This document shows positions 1-7,154 of a stretch of 17,823 bases of DNA, one piece after another. The translations under genes were made by a program, and so were the position numbers. Position 1 is the stretch's first letter. Each line of letters begins with the position of its first letter. The notes beneath the pieces were generated by a model. The model ran no database searches and was not told the DNA's origin. It saw only the letters and a program-made list of their open reading frames with translations. Source of the stretch: Planctomycetaceae bacterium (GTDB taxonomy: Bacteria > Planctomycetota > Planctomycetia > Pirellulales > Thermoguttaceae); assembly GCA_009783865.1 (NCBI GenBank), contig WRCR01000024.1, positions 1 to 17,823 on the forward strand. Direction: 5' to 3'.

Positions 1-1188
1 ACCAAAAGCGTCATATTTCATGCGCTCTTGAACTATACCTGAAACATCTGTCAACGCTACAACATTCCAGTTTGGATCGGCGAGCGAATAAAGCCGTTCT
101 GCACCTTTTTCACGCAGGATTAAATCGTCAATATAGCGCAAACCCCAGATGTAAGACACACAATCTAACGATTGCATCTCTGTTCTAGATTCGAGTTCCT
201 GCCACTGCTTGTTGAAGAACGATTTCGTTTCAACGCCGCCGACAATCTTTTTAATCCGGTAATTCAAACCGTTATATTCATAACGAATGTTTTCATTCAC
301 CTTTACCAGCCGGTTCCACGCGTCATACTTGCAGTTCAATCCCGGCATCACAGTCATGTTGCCGTTCTTATCATGCGATACCAGCGACTGAATTTCGTTT
401 GCGGCATTATGCGAACGGTTCTCAACAGTATTATTCTTGTTGTACTGCACCCAGTTTCCGGTCTCATCGAAGTTCCACGATTCCGAATGACTAACCGAAG
501 CGACAGCGGTATTGTTATTACTCAGCGCACCGCGGTTCAAGGACTTTATCTGGTTAACTTCATCATAAGCATAGAGTTCCGAGTTAGCCGCTTGCACTAA
601 ATCATTTCTATACAAGCGGTTGCCGGAACGGTCATAACCGTGTTCGATATTAAGAATAGCCGCGCCGAGCGAATTCTTCCAAGCGTGAGACACAACCCGC
701 CCGAACTTATCTAAAGCACCGGAGACGCTATAATCCAGCGTCAAGCCGGGTTCTGTGTAAGTTGTGCGCAACGCCGAACCGAGTCCTTGATACGCATATT
801 CCACCACCGGAACATTTCCTTCTAGAACAGAAGCAACGCGCCCGTAATTATCATAACCATACGAGACCTCTTTCCCGCTCGGATACGTCACCGAAATCAA
901 ACGCAGGGCATTGATAAAACAGCCGCCGTTCTTTGAAGTATCATAGCCGTATCCAATGAACGGAGTAAAGGAAGCATCGGCAACACCGCTGTGGGCGGTA
1001 TATTCCCGCCGGAGCAAGCCGTTCTCATCGTAGTCGTATAAAATCTGATTAACCACGCCGCCCTCCCCGTCAAGAGAAGTGATTCTGCGGATTTGCCCCA
1101 CTACAGTGTAATCGGTATCAATCTGCCGGACAGCGTTATCAACGCCGGTTCCAACTGCCGCAACCGCATCCGAAACACTACGCCCGAA
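1..1188 (-). pseudogene. 5'-truncated RHS/YD-repeat protein fragment, runs off left edge
   Basis: Reading the minus strand with codons starting at multiples of 3 gives one uninterrupted frame from 1188 to the left edge. It carries YD/RHS repeats such as GYDRSGNRLYRND (near 636-600) and YDAWNRLVK. It ends in an RHS core: SYIWGLRYIDDLILRE, then LYSLADPNWNVVALTD and ERMKYDAFG at the edge. RHS proteins are large secreted or surface shells whose C-terminal tip often carries a toxin; any tip here lies beyond position 1. There is no credible start. Upstream in frame the reading passes into the tRNA-Arg gene and meets TAG at 1245-1243, and the first in-frame GTG (1101) lies inside the conserved repeat region. 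The N-terminal shell, typically hundreds of residues or more, is therefore missing. I infer a remnant created by recombination at the tRNA. A displaced but translated RHS tip is possible but less likely. Confidence 0.85.
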
Positions 1189-1252
1189 GGGACTCGAACC
1201 CCTAACCTGCGGATTAGAAATCCGCTGCTCTGTCCAGTTGAGCTACGAGCGC
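1179..1252 (-). tRNA. tRNA-Arg (anticodon TCT)
   Basis: The minus strand folds as a full cloverleaf. The acceptor 5' arm is GCGCTCG, the D stem GCTC/GAGC, and the anticodon stem GCGGA/TCCGC with loop TTTCTAA (anticodon TCT, reading AGA). The T arm is AGGGG-TTCGAGT-CCCTT and the 3' acceptor arm CGGGCGT, with discriminator A. CCA is not encoded. The closing pair is G1·U72 and the T stem contains a G·U pair, both a little unusual. The 3' arm continues directly into the RHS reading frame, so the last base may have come from the RHS side of a junction (see findings). Confidence 0.95.
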
Positions 1253-1278
1253 AAAATCGGCGATATTATCGTCGGCTC

Positions 1279-1374
1279 TCACCTGAAAAGTATTACCGAA
1301 AAACAGATAAACGACCACGATGCCGCCGTCGCTAAAAGCGTTCCCTTCCACCATTGTCTTCGCCGCTTGCCCAT
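1279..1374 (-). CDS. possible 31-aa basic single-TM peptide
   Basis: A short minus-strand ORF starts with ATG at 1374 and has GGAG six bases upstream. It encodes MGKRRRQWWKG, then a hydrophobic stretch (residues about 12-30), and ends at TGA 1281-1279. A basic head followed by one hydrophobic segment fits a small inner-membrane peptide or a signal-peptide-like remnant. It ends 26 bases before the tRNA and could share its transcript. I do not recognise it. It could equally be the stump of a larger gene lost when the tRNA/RHS junction formed, or chance. Confidence 0.3.
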   Translation of the reverse strand: MGKRRRQWWKGTLLATAASWSFICFSVILFR

Positions 1375-1453
1375 AATCCGCTCCGCTGTAAAAAAAAATT
1401 AAAGAACAATCGTATAAAAACCGATAAAGGCAATTCTATATCCTTTTTGACTA

Positions 1454-1482
1454 TTGACAAGCCCCCGTCCCACAGTTCTAAT
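1454..1482 (+). promoter_or_regulatory. sigma-70-type promoter for the sigma-factor gene
   Basis: TTGACA at 1454-1459 and TCTAAT at 1477-1482 are separated by exactly 17 bases. This is a perfect -35 and a 5/6 match to the -10 consensus. It predicts a 5' leader of roughly 45 nt before the ATG at 1536. Confidence 0.7.
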
Positions 1483-1535
1483 TTACATCCGAACGGTGTG
1501 TAAAATACCCTGTCCCGAAAAGTTTTTCGTAAGTT

Positions 1536-3131
1536 ATGACGAACTATCTACTTAAGGAAATTCAAGAACTCGCCTCGCAGCAAATCCGGTTTGCCCCGCG
1601 AGGAAAAAAAATTGAACAAAGTTTGAAAGCAGAACAACTCTACAACGAAATTTCCGACTCGCAACTATATTCCTACCGCTTCGTTTGCCGATTCATCACC
1701 GATTTTCGCTCCGAAATACACCAGAAATTGCAATTCACCGGCATCGCCCTCAAACACGATTTACTGCTCTTCGCCGAAAAACTCTACAACTCCTGCAACG
1801 TCAACATCAACGAAGTTAATGAAAAGGTCTGGACACTAAAAGAAATTTGCAAAAAATTCAATGTTTCCGAAAAAACCGTCTCGCGGCAGCGAAAAAACGG
1901 TCTCTTTTCACGCCGATTTTTGTTCGGAAAGAAAAAACGTCTCGGATTTCTCGACCAATCAGTAAATCGATTCTTTCGGCAGCATCAGGAAAAAATTCGC
2001 CGCAGCGGACAATTCAGCCGGCTAAACGGCAAAGAAAAACGACTCATTCTGCAAGCAGCGCACCGCTTTTCGGCAAGCGCGGATTCGCCGTCAGAAGTTA
2101 TCCGTACCGTTGCCCGCTTTCTCGGAAGAAGTCCCGAAACAGTTCGGCTTACCCTGCTGCACTTCAATCAGCGAAATCCCGACGAAGCCGTCTTGCAGCA
2201 GCGGAAAACATTAGACGAAACGGAAAGAAAGAATATTTTCGAACAATACCGGCAAGGCGTATCGGTTCATTCGCTTTCTGAACAGTATCAACGTTCCCGC
2301 AGCAATATCCATTGGATTATTGCGAAACAGCAGGCGGCACAGATTTTTGCGCTGCCTCTCTCGTTCATTGCCGACGCAAAGCCGGTCTTTGAATCGGTTA
2401 CCGAACCAGTGTTTGAAGAGATACCGCAATCACGTTCACGGGCGAAAACAAAGACCGCTGTTCGGCTTTCGGCAGAGCAGGAATCTTCCTTGTTTCGGCA
2501 AATGAACGAGTATAAATACCGCGCTGCCGTTTTGCGTGATTCTCTTGATGCAAAGCGTCCGAAAAAGTCGGTAATGGCACAAATCGAGGAACTTTTCGAA
2601 AAAGCGGCGGCATTGAAAAAGGAAATCGTTATGTCGTTTTTTCCGCTAGTTATTTCTGCGGCGAAACAGCATTTAAGCATAAGCGGCAGCAAGAGCGGCG
2701 GACTAGATGTCCTGATAAGCAGCGGCAGCATAACGCTGATTCAAGCGGTTGATACCTTCGATTACCGGCGCGGCAATCGGTTCAGCACTTATTTGACTTG
2801 GGCGGTCGCCAAAGGTCTTGCCCGATTTGTTTCGTCATCGGAAAGACGGAGCGGCGGTGCATTTTCTGCTGACGAAAAGGTCTTGGACTTCCTGCCGGAT
2901 TACCGAAGTGATATTCATGAACAGGAAGACGCTCAACTGGAAACGGAAAGAATGGTCTCGCAGTTATTAAAATCGCTGGATGAGCGGGAACAGAAAATCA
3001 TTAAACATCGCTTTGGTATCGGCGGTGATGACGAACTAACACTCAATGAGACCGGCAGGGAATTGGGGGTCAGCGATGAACGCGTCAGGCAACTGGAAAA
3101 AGCAGCATTGGAAAAATTGCGGAATCTTTAA
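1536..3131 (+). CDS. sigma-70 family RNA polymerase sigma factor with long HTH N-terminal extension
   Basis: The 531-aa protein has a sigma-70 core at its C-terminal end. A region 1.2-like segment begins at about residue 311 (LSAEQESSLFRQMNEYKYRA). Region 2 spans about 360-432, with ITLIQAVDTFDYRRGNRFSTY recalling the RpoD 2.3 segment. Region 4 spans about 473-531 (LDEREQKIIKHRFG, then a helix-turn-helix ending in SDERVRQLEKAALEKLR). No clear region 3 lies between them. Residues 98-145 look like a MerR-like helix-turn-helix (WTLKEICKKFNVSEKTVSRQ), and 185-265 hold two more HTH-like segments. As far as I recall, planctomycetes carry sigma factors of this build; their regulons are not known to me. 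The factor should bind core polymerase and direct it to promoters, with the N-terminus possibly adding sequence-specific contacts. It is monocistronic, with its own promoter and a terminator at 3175-3195. Confidence 0.88.
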   Translation: MTNYLLKEIQELASQQIRFAPRGKKIEQSLKAEQLYNEISDSQLYSYRFVCRFITDFRSEIHQKLQFTGIALKHDLLLFAEKLYNSCNVNINEVNEKVWTLKEICKKFNVSEKTVSRQRKNGLFSRRFLFGKKKRLGFLDQSVNRFFRQHQEKIRRSGQFSRLNGKEKRLILQAAHRFSASADSPSEVIRTVARFLGRSPETVRLTLLHFNQRNPDEAVLQQRKTLDETERKNIFEQYRQGVSVHSLSEQYQRSRSNIHWIIAKQQAAQIFALPLSFIADAKPVFESVTEPVFEEIPQSRSRAKTKTAVRLSAEQESSLFRQMNEYKYRAAVLRDSLDAKRPKKSVMAQIEELFEKAAALKKEIVMSFFPLVISAAKQHLSISGSKSGGLDVLISSGSITLIQAVDTFDYRRGNRFSTYLTWAVAKGLARFVSSSERRSGGAFSADEKVLDFLPDYRSDIHEQEDAQLETERMVSQLLKSLDEREQKIIKHRFGIGGDDELTLNETGRELGVSDERVRQLEKAALEKLRNL

Positions 3132-3132
3132 A

Positions 3133-3156
3133 GAGGCGAGGGGCTTCAGTCCCCGC
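3133..3156. repeat. GC-rich hairpin repeat, copy A
   Basis: GAGGCGAGGGGCTT-CAGTCCCCGC forms a small hairpin (GGGG/CCCC core). Its reverse complement closely matches the hairpin at 5783-5806, so the two copies lie in opposite orientation on either side of the methyltransferase gene. It looks like a REP-type dispersed palindrome. Confidence 0.7.
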
Positions 3157-3174
3157 TTGTTTAGCCGCCCATTT

Positions 3175-3195
3175 AGCCGGTACTCCGGCTTTTTT
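3175..3195 (+). terminator. rho-independent terminator after the sigma-factor gene
   Basis: A perfect 6-bp stem AGCCGG/CCGGCT with a TACT loop is followed by TTTTT (the last stem base is also T). It lies 44 bases after the sigma-factor stop codon. Confidence 0.8.
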
Positions 3196-3217
3196 ACAGA
3201 AAAAAATTTCCCGCCTC

Positions 3218-3246
3218 TTGCAATTCTTTTTTCCTTGCGGTAGAAT
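3218..3246 (+). promoter_or_regulatory. promoter for the methyltransferase gene
   Basis: TTGCAA (3218-3223, 4/6) and TAGAAT (3241-3246, 5/6) are separated by 17 bases. It sits just after the upstream terminator and about 300 bases before the chosen methyltransferase start, implying a long leader. Confidence 0.5.
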
Positions 3247-3328
3247 TTCTCCACAATTTAATTATCGCAAGTTTATGCTCTCGGACTTCCAATTCCACCC
3301 GTGCAAACGGAGGAAGTCGCGGATAAAA

Positions 3329-3374
3329 CGTAAGGATGCATTGCGTCTCCTGAAAGGGGATGTTATGCCTTACG
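3329..3374 (+). promoter_or_regulatory. leader hairpin covering a ribosome binding site
   Basis: The arms CGTAAGG (3329-3335) and CCTTACG (3368-3374) pair perfectly over 7 bp. Inside, TCTCC (3346-3350) pairs with GGGGA (3356-3360, one G·U) around a TGAAA loop. The hairpin buries the purine-rich AAAGGGGA and the ATG at 3365. It lies in the untranslated leader of the methyltransferase mRNA and could control translation. This is inference from base pairing only. Confidence 0.35.
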
Positions 3375-3493
3375 CTTGCGGATTTCGAGGTACATGTTCT
3401 GTGTGTCTTGCCGTCCGTTTTGTGCGCGGCTATTTCTGTGGAATGAATGGGAAATCCGCTTGGAGCATCATAGCGTTCCCGTTTTTCTTTTGA
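3365..3493 (+). CDS. possible 42-aa leader peptide
   Basis: ATG at 3365 has GGGG (within AAAGGGGA) five bases upstream. The ORF encodes 42 residues starting MPYACGFRGTCSVC, with four cysteines and a hydrophobic C-terminus ending in FPFFF, and stops with TGA at 3491-3493. It lies inside the methyltransferase leader, and its start is within the hairpin 3329-3374. No known family is recognised. It may be a regulatory leader ORF or chance. Confidence 0.22.
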   Translation: MPYACGFRGTCSVCLAVRFVRGYFCGMNGKSAWSIIAFPFFF

Positions 3494-3545
3494 GCGCACC
3501 GCCGGTGTTGCAGTTAAACGGAAACATGACTTGCTCATACCAAGT

Positions 3546-3549
3546 GGAG
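3546..3549 (+). promoter_or_regulatory. Shine-Dalgarno GGAG that fixes the methyltransferase start
   Basis: GGAG lies six bases before ATG 3556. In-frame upstream starts at 3376 and 3526 have no such site. Confidence 0.65.
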
Positions 3550-3555
3550 AAGACC

Positions 3556-5775
3556 ATGTCTCACGTTTCTATCTTTGGTAATGTTGATTTTAATACCATT
3601 GCGTCCAATCCAGAATTCAAGGAGGATGCAGTCCGTTCTTTTATCATCGACCCGCTGATTAAAAAACTCGGCTATTCCGTGGACAACATCGTTCTTGGAA
3701 AAGCCGTTCAGATGCAGACCGGCAGCAAGAAGCAGACCACTACTTATTACGCCGACTACGCTTTGAAAATCGGCAACAGTTATGTTTGCGTTGTCGAGGC
3801 AAAAGCACCGCAGAAAAATATCGCCGATGAAAGTGTTATTGACCAAGCGTGGTCATACGCCTCGCATCGTGAAATACGAAGCATCTACATTGTTATTTGT
3901 AATGGGTTAGAGTTTGCCCTCTACAAAACCGACCTTGACCGCACTTTGCTATTGCGTTTTTCCGTTTCGGAAATTGACCAATACTGGAAAGAACTACAGC
4001 GTTTTCTTTCAACGGAAAGTTTTCAGTCCCCGGAACATGTTGAGTATAAAAAACCGGTAGAAACAAAGAATGGAGGTTTCAACAACGAGACATATTGCCG
4101 TCAGCAAATTCTTGCTCCGATAAAAATACAGCGGCAAAAAGCGAAACGGCATCACGGTTCGCATCCGTATTTCACAAAACAATCTTGGGACATAGTGCAG
4201 AATTACATTAAAAACTACAGCCGACCAGGCGATACAGTGCTTGACCCTTTCGGCGGCAGCGGTGTAACCGTTATGGAATCTCTGATACTTAACCGCAAAG
4301 CGATTAACGTTGACCTTAACCCGTTTTCCATATTTCTAACGGAAGCAAAACTTGTTCCCGTTAATACCGGTGAGTTGCAAAAGACGTTTGAACGTATTTA
4401 CGAAGAGTTTGCTAAACTTGAACCGAAAACGGAATCCGAAATCAAAGCGGCATTAAAGAAATATCCGCGTCCGCAAAAGTTACCGCTGCCAAAAAACACA
4501 AACGCTAATACAGTTGACGAACTTTTTACGGATAAACAAACTGTCCAACTTGGACTTTTCAAACATCTTGTTATGCAAGTACAGAATTATAACATACGTA
4601 AAACGCTCTTGCTTTTATTTTCAAGTTTAATTCATTATCACAACTTAACGAGTTTTTGGGGACCGCACGGCAACACGGGGGCATCGGCAATGTGGATGTA
4701 CACTCATCGTATTGCTGCTAAACCATGTGATTTGGATTTTCACAAGTTATTGAAAGATAGGTTCAAGTCGGTTCTCAAAGCAAAAGAGGAAACGGAGACG
4801 ATTATTACCGTCGACACAATCCGCAATGCGCAGGTTATTCAAGGAACGGCAACGGACTTATCGTTCATTCCCGATGAGAGCATTGATTACATTTACACTG
4901 ACCCGCCGTATGCGAAGAATATCGCTTATCTTGATTTATCCGTAATGTGGAACGCTTGGCTTGACCTGGAAGTTAGCGAACAAGAACGGCAGTTGGAAAT
5001 TATCGAAGGCGGCGAACTCGATAAATCGAAAGATGAGTATAAACAACTTCTTGCAAAAAGTATCAAAGAAATGTTTCGCGTCTTGAAATACGACCGCTGG
5101 TTTTCGATTGTCTTTGCGCACCAAGACCCGCAGTATTGGGATTTGATTCTCAATACAGCAGAGAATTGCGGCTTTCAATATGTCAAAATGGTGCCGCAGG
5201 AAAACTGCAAAAGCAATTTTCATAAACGCAAAAATCCGTTCACTGTGTTTTCTGGACAATGGATTATTACGTTCCGTAAAGTTCGTAACCCTAAGACCTT
5301 AATGAAAGTCAATCTCGGAGCGGATTTACTGGAACTTGTCATGCAGACAATTGAAGGAACGATCGCAAAGTTTAACGGGGCAACGATTGACCAGATTGTA
5401 CACAACCTCATCTTGCGCGGTAAAGAACTGGGTTTTCTCGATATGCTGGCAAAAGAGTATTCCGATATTCGTCCGTTCCTGCAACAGAATTTCGGTTACG
5501 ATATGGAACGGAACGTTTATACAATACCGGAAAGCAGAGGATTCAAGTCGCACATTGATGTTAACCTTCGTATCAAGTATTTTCTTGAAAGTTATCTGAC
5601 TCGCTGCAAGCAAGCGAAATTTTCCGATATTGTTTCAGAGATAATGCCGTTGTTGAAGAACGGCAGCACACCGGAAAAACAAACGATACGCGGCGTGCTG
5701 GAGGACATTGCCGAAAGAGTCGGCAAAGACAGTTGGCGGTTGAAAGCGGGTAATCAAAAAACGTTTGCGATGTGA
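3556..5775 (+). CDS. DNA methyltransferase fused to an N-terminal PD-(D/E)XK-type domain (putative single-chain restriction-modification enzyme)
   Basis: The protein is 739 aa from ATG 3556, chosen for its GGAG and because the conserved sequence begins there. Residues about 18-90 resemble the N-terminal domain of type I restriction subunits (KEDAVRSFIIDPLIKKLGY). They include a PD-(D/E)XK-like core with D67 (YADYAL) and E81-A-K83 (VVEAKAP). Residues 200-260 carry methyltransferase motif I and its surroundings (TVLDPFGGSGVTVMES, D230-G236). Catalytic motif IV is DPPY at 449-452, placing a roughly 210-residue segment, probably target recognition, between I and IV. The C-terminus (about 680-739) looks helical, possibly a winged helix. 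DPPY points to an amino methyltransferase acting on N6-adenine or N4-cytosine. If the nuclease core is active, one polypeptide could cut and modify, as in type IIG-like systems. No separate specificity or restriction gene is nearby. A methylase with a non-cutting N-domain is the alternative. Confidence 0.85.
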   Translation: MSHVSIFGNVDFNTIASNPEFKEDAVRSFIIDPLIKKLGYSVDNIVLGKAVQMQTGSKKQTTTYYADYALKIGNSYVCVVEAKAPQKNIADESVIDQAWSYASHREIRSIYIVICNGLEFALYKTDLDRTLLLRFSVSEIDQYWKELQRFLSTESFQSPEHVEYKKPVETKNGGFNNETYCRQQILAPIKIQRQKAKRHHGSHPYFTKQSWDIVQNYIKNYSRPGDTVLDPFGGSGVTVMESLILNRKAINVDLNPFSIFLTEAKLVPVNTGELQKTFERIYEEFAKLEPKTESEIKAALKKYPRPQKLPLPKNTNANTVDELFTDKQTVQLGLFKHLVMQVQNYNIRKTLLLLFSSLIHYHNLTSFWGPHGNTGASAMWMYTHRIAAKPCDLDFHKLLKDRFKSVLKAKEETETIITVDTIRNAQVIQGTATDLSFIPDESIDYIYTDPPYAKNIAYLDLSVMWNAWLDLEVSEQERQLEIIEGGELDKSKDEYKQLLAKSIKEMFRVLKYDRWFSIVFAHQDPQYWDLILNTAENCGFQYVKMVPQENCKSNFHKRKNPFTVFSGQWIITFRKVRNPKTLMKVNLGADLLELVMQTIEGTIAKFNGATIDQIVHNLILRGKELGFLDMLAKEYSDIRPFLQQNFGYDMERNVYTIPESRGFKSHIDVNLRIKYFLESYLTRCKQAKFSDIVSEIMPLLKNGSTPEKQTIRGVLEDIAERVGKDSWRLKAGNQKTFAM

Positions 5776-5782
5776 GTAATTT

Positions 5783-5817
5783 GCGGGGGACTAAAGTCCC
5801 CGCCTCTTTGTTTTTTT
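5783..5817 (+). terminator. terminator formed by GC-rich hairpin repeat, copy B
   Basis: GCGGGGGACT-AA-AGTCCCCGC (5783-5803) is an almost perfect stem with one extra G. CTCTTTG and a run of seven T follow. It lies 7 bases after the methyltransferase stop and is the inverted counterpart of copy A at 3133-3156. Confidence 0.75.
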
Positions 5818-5822
5818 GTTTT

Positions 5823-6905
5823 TCACGGCGACCAAAGCCGAACAATTTTATCCCTGCTGCCGGTTGCTATCGTTTTTCCGTCCGGCGAAAACGCCGCTCC
5901 AAGTACCGACTGCATCCCGTCTCCGCGGATTCTCAATTCCTCTTCGCCGGTCTTGATGTCCCAGACCCTTGCCTGAAAATCACCGCTGCCGGCAAGTATT
6001 TTCCTGCCGTCCGGCGAAAACGAAACAACATATACCGGCTGCTTAATCGTCGACCAAGTACAAAGAAGTTGATTGCCCGTCTTGGTTTCCCAAAGACGCA
6101 AGGTCTTGTCCGCACTGCCGGACAAAAGCATTCTGCTGTTCGGGGAAATCGCAACCGAAAGAACCGAGCCGCGATGTCCGTCATCGGTTGACTTGCCGCC
6201 GTATTCTTCAAGCCACTTTGCGGATTCTGCGTCCCAAAGACGAAGCGTCATATCACGGCTGCCGGTTAAAATGAATTTGCCGTCTTTAGAATAAGCGATG
6301 GACATTACCGTACTTTTGTGCGCGCTTTTCATACCTGTTGCTTTGCCGGTATCTAAATTCCATCGTGTAAAAGTGCAATCGCGGCTGCCGGAAACCGCAA
6401 ACTTGCCGGAAGGATGAACAGCAACGCATTTCACTTGTTCGAGATGTTCCGCCAACTTGAAAACCTGCTTGCCGTCTTCGATGTTCCACACGAGCAGCGT
6501 CTTATCATCGCTTGCCGTTATGATGCGGTTCGAGTTTGGAATGAACGCCGCTTGATTAACACGGGCGGTATGTCCTGAAAATTTTTGCAGCAGTTTTCCG
6601 CTTTCGACATCCCAGAGATAAGCGGAGTTATCATTTTCGGGTCCGCCGGTTGCTGCCAATAACTGTTTGCCGTCAGCGGAAAACACAATGCTGTTGACGG
6701 GACTTTTGCTGCCTTCATAACGGCGGATAAGTTTTGCGCGGGGCGACATGACGATGGATTCGTCTGCTTTCTCGTCCGCAATGGACTTTGCTTCTGCCGC
6801 ATCTTCCTGCTCCGCATTTTCTTGAGCGGAAAGGGTTCCTGCAAAGATAAACGCTGTACAGATAAATACAATACCGACAATGAATTTTAGTAATAAAGAG
6901 CGCAT
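5823..6905 (-). CDS. secreted seven-repeat WD40 protein
   Basis: The 360-aa protein begins with a signal peptide (MRSLLLKFIVGIVFICTAFI, likely cut near LSAQ, residue 27). An acidic linker to about residue 55 follows. Seven WD40 repeats end at W98, W140, W182, W224, W272, W315 and W358. Several show the full pattern, such as GSRDMTLRLWD and GSADKTLRLWE. Seven repeats make one closed beta-propeller, a protein-binding scaffold with no enzymatic activity of its own, here probably periplasmic. The gene is convergent to the methyltransferase gene and shares the terminator region at its 3' end. It has its own promoter (6954-6982) and no Shine-Dalgarno is obvious. Its partner cannot be told from the sequence. 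Confidence 0.93.
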   Translation of the reverse strand: MRSLLLKFIVGIVFICTAFIFAGTLSAQENAEQEDAAEAKSIADEKADESIVMSPRAKLIRRYEGSKSPVNSIVFSADGKQLLAATGGPENDNSAYLWDVESGKLLQKFSGHTARVNQAAFIPNSNRIITASDDKTLLVWNIEDGKQVFKLAEHLEQVKCVAVHPSGKFAVSGSRDCTFTRWNLDTGKATGMKSAHKSTVMSIAYSKDGKFILTGSRDMTLRLWDAESAKWLEEYGGKSTDDGHRGSVLSVAISPNSRMLLSGSADKTLRLWETKTGNQLLCTWSTIKQPVYVVSFSPDGRKILAGSGDFQARVWDIKTGEEELRIRGDGMQSVLGAAFSPDGKTIATGSRDKIVRLWSP

Positions 6906-6948
6906 TATTGAGAATATGATGACGAGGTGATTGTGTTGATAAGAGTGT

Positions 6949-6959
6949 TACACAGTGTA
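6949..6959. promoter_or_regulatory. 11-bp palindrome over the -10 box
   Basis: TACAC-A-GTGTA is a perfect 5+1+5 palindrome that contains the -10 hexamer of the WD40 promoter. It is a possible operator. The site is short, so chance is not excluded. Confidence 0.3.
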
Positions 6960-6982
6960 CATGTTGGATTGAAAAATGTCAA
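6954..6982 (-). promoter_or_regulatory. promoter of the WD40 gene
   Basis: On the minus strand a perfect TTGACA (6982-6977) is followed 17 bases later by TACACT (6959-6954, 4/6). It lies about 50 bases before the ATG at 6905. Confidence 0.65.
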
Positions 6983-7026
6983 TACTGCACAGGCAGTCCG
7001 GCTGCAAGTTTTTTTCACGTTGTTCG

Positions 7027-7064
7027 TTTAGCGGACGGTTCAACGAACCGTTGCGGGGGCTAAA
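7027..7064. repeat. nested REP-like palindrome
   Basis: Outer arms TTTAGC (7027-7032) and GCTAAA (7059-7064) enclose a perfect 7-bp hairpin ACGGTTC-AAC-GAACCGT (7035-7051). TTTAGC also occurs at 7155 and twice in 3160-3179. Confidence 0.6.
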
Positions 7065-7090
7065 TCTGTAATTAAAAAATTGTCCGGCGT

Positions 7091-7119
7091 AAAAAACCGT
7101 CCGGCGTGGTGCCGGACGG
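7091..7119 (-). terminator. rho-independent terminator for the minus-strand operon
   Basis: A perfect 9-bp stem CCGTCCGGC-GTGGT-GCCGGACGG (7097-7119) has AAAAAA at 7091-7096 on its plus-strand left side. On the minus strand the hairpin is therefore followed by six T. It lies about 300 bases past the rlmM-like stop and probably ends that transcript. Confidence 0.8.
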
Positions 7120-7154
7120 AATGAATTAAGAGTTCGTCAGCAACTCATAAGCCG

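Larger units (their letters stand above)
3247..3555 (+). other. 309-base leader without a firm gene
   Basis: Between the putative promoter and the methyltransferase start there is no recognisable protein domain on either strand. It holds the hairpin at 3329-3374 and the small ORF at 3365-3493. The methyltransferase frame is open back to 3376, but those 60 residues look like non-coding translation. Confidence 0.5.

Noticed and set aside
1093..1335. 80-residue plus-strand frame
   Set aside because: It runs across the tRNA-Arg complement and the RHS frame. Its middle is the translated antisense of a tRNA (TRTPNLRIRNPLLC), a common artefact.
3194..3538. 114-residue minus-strand frame in the methyltransferase leader
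   Set aside because: Its end lies inside the upstream terminator T-tract. It has no recognisable domain and lies antisense to the promoter and leader.
3376..3555. 60-residue N-terminal extension of the methyltransferase
   Set aside because: There is no ribosome site at 3376 or 3526 and the composition is not protein-like. Conserved sequence and GGAG favour ATG 3556.
5772..6191. 139-residue plus-strand frame
   Set aside because: It is antisense to the WD40 gene and arises from the repeated codon pattern of the propeller blades.
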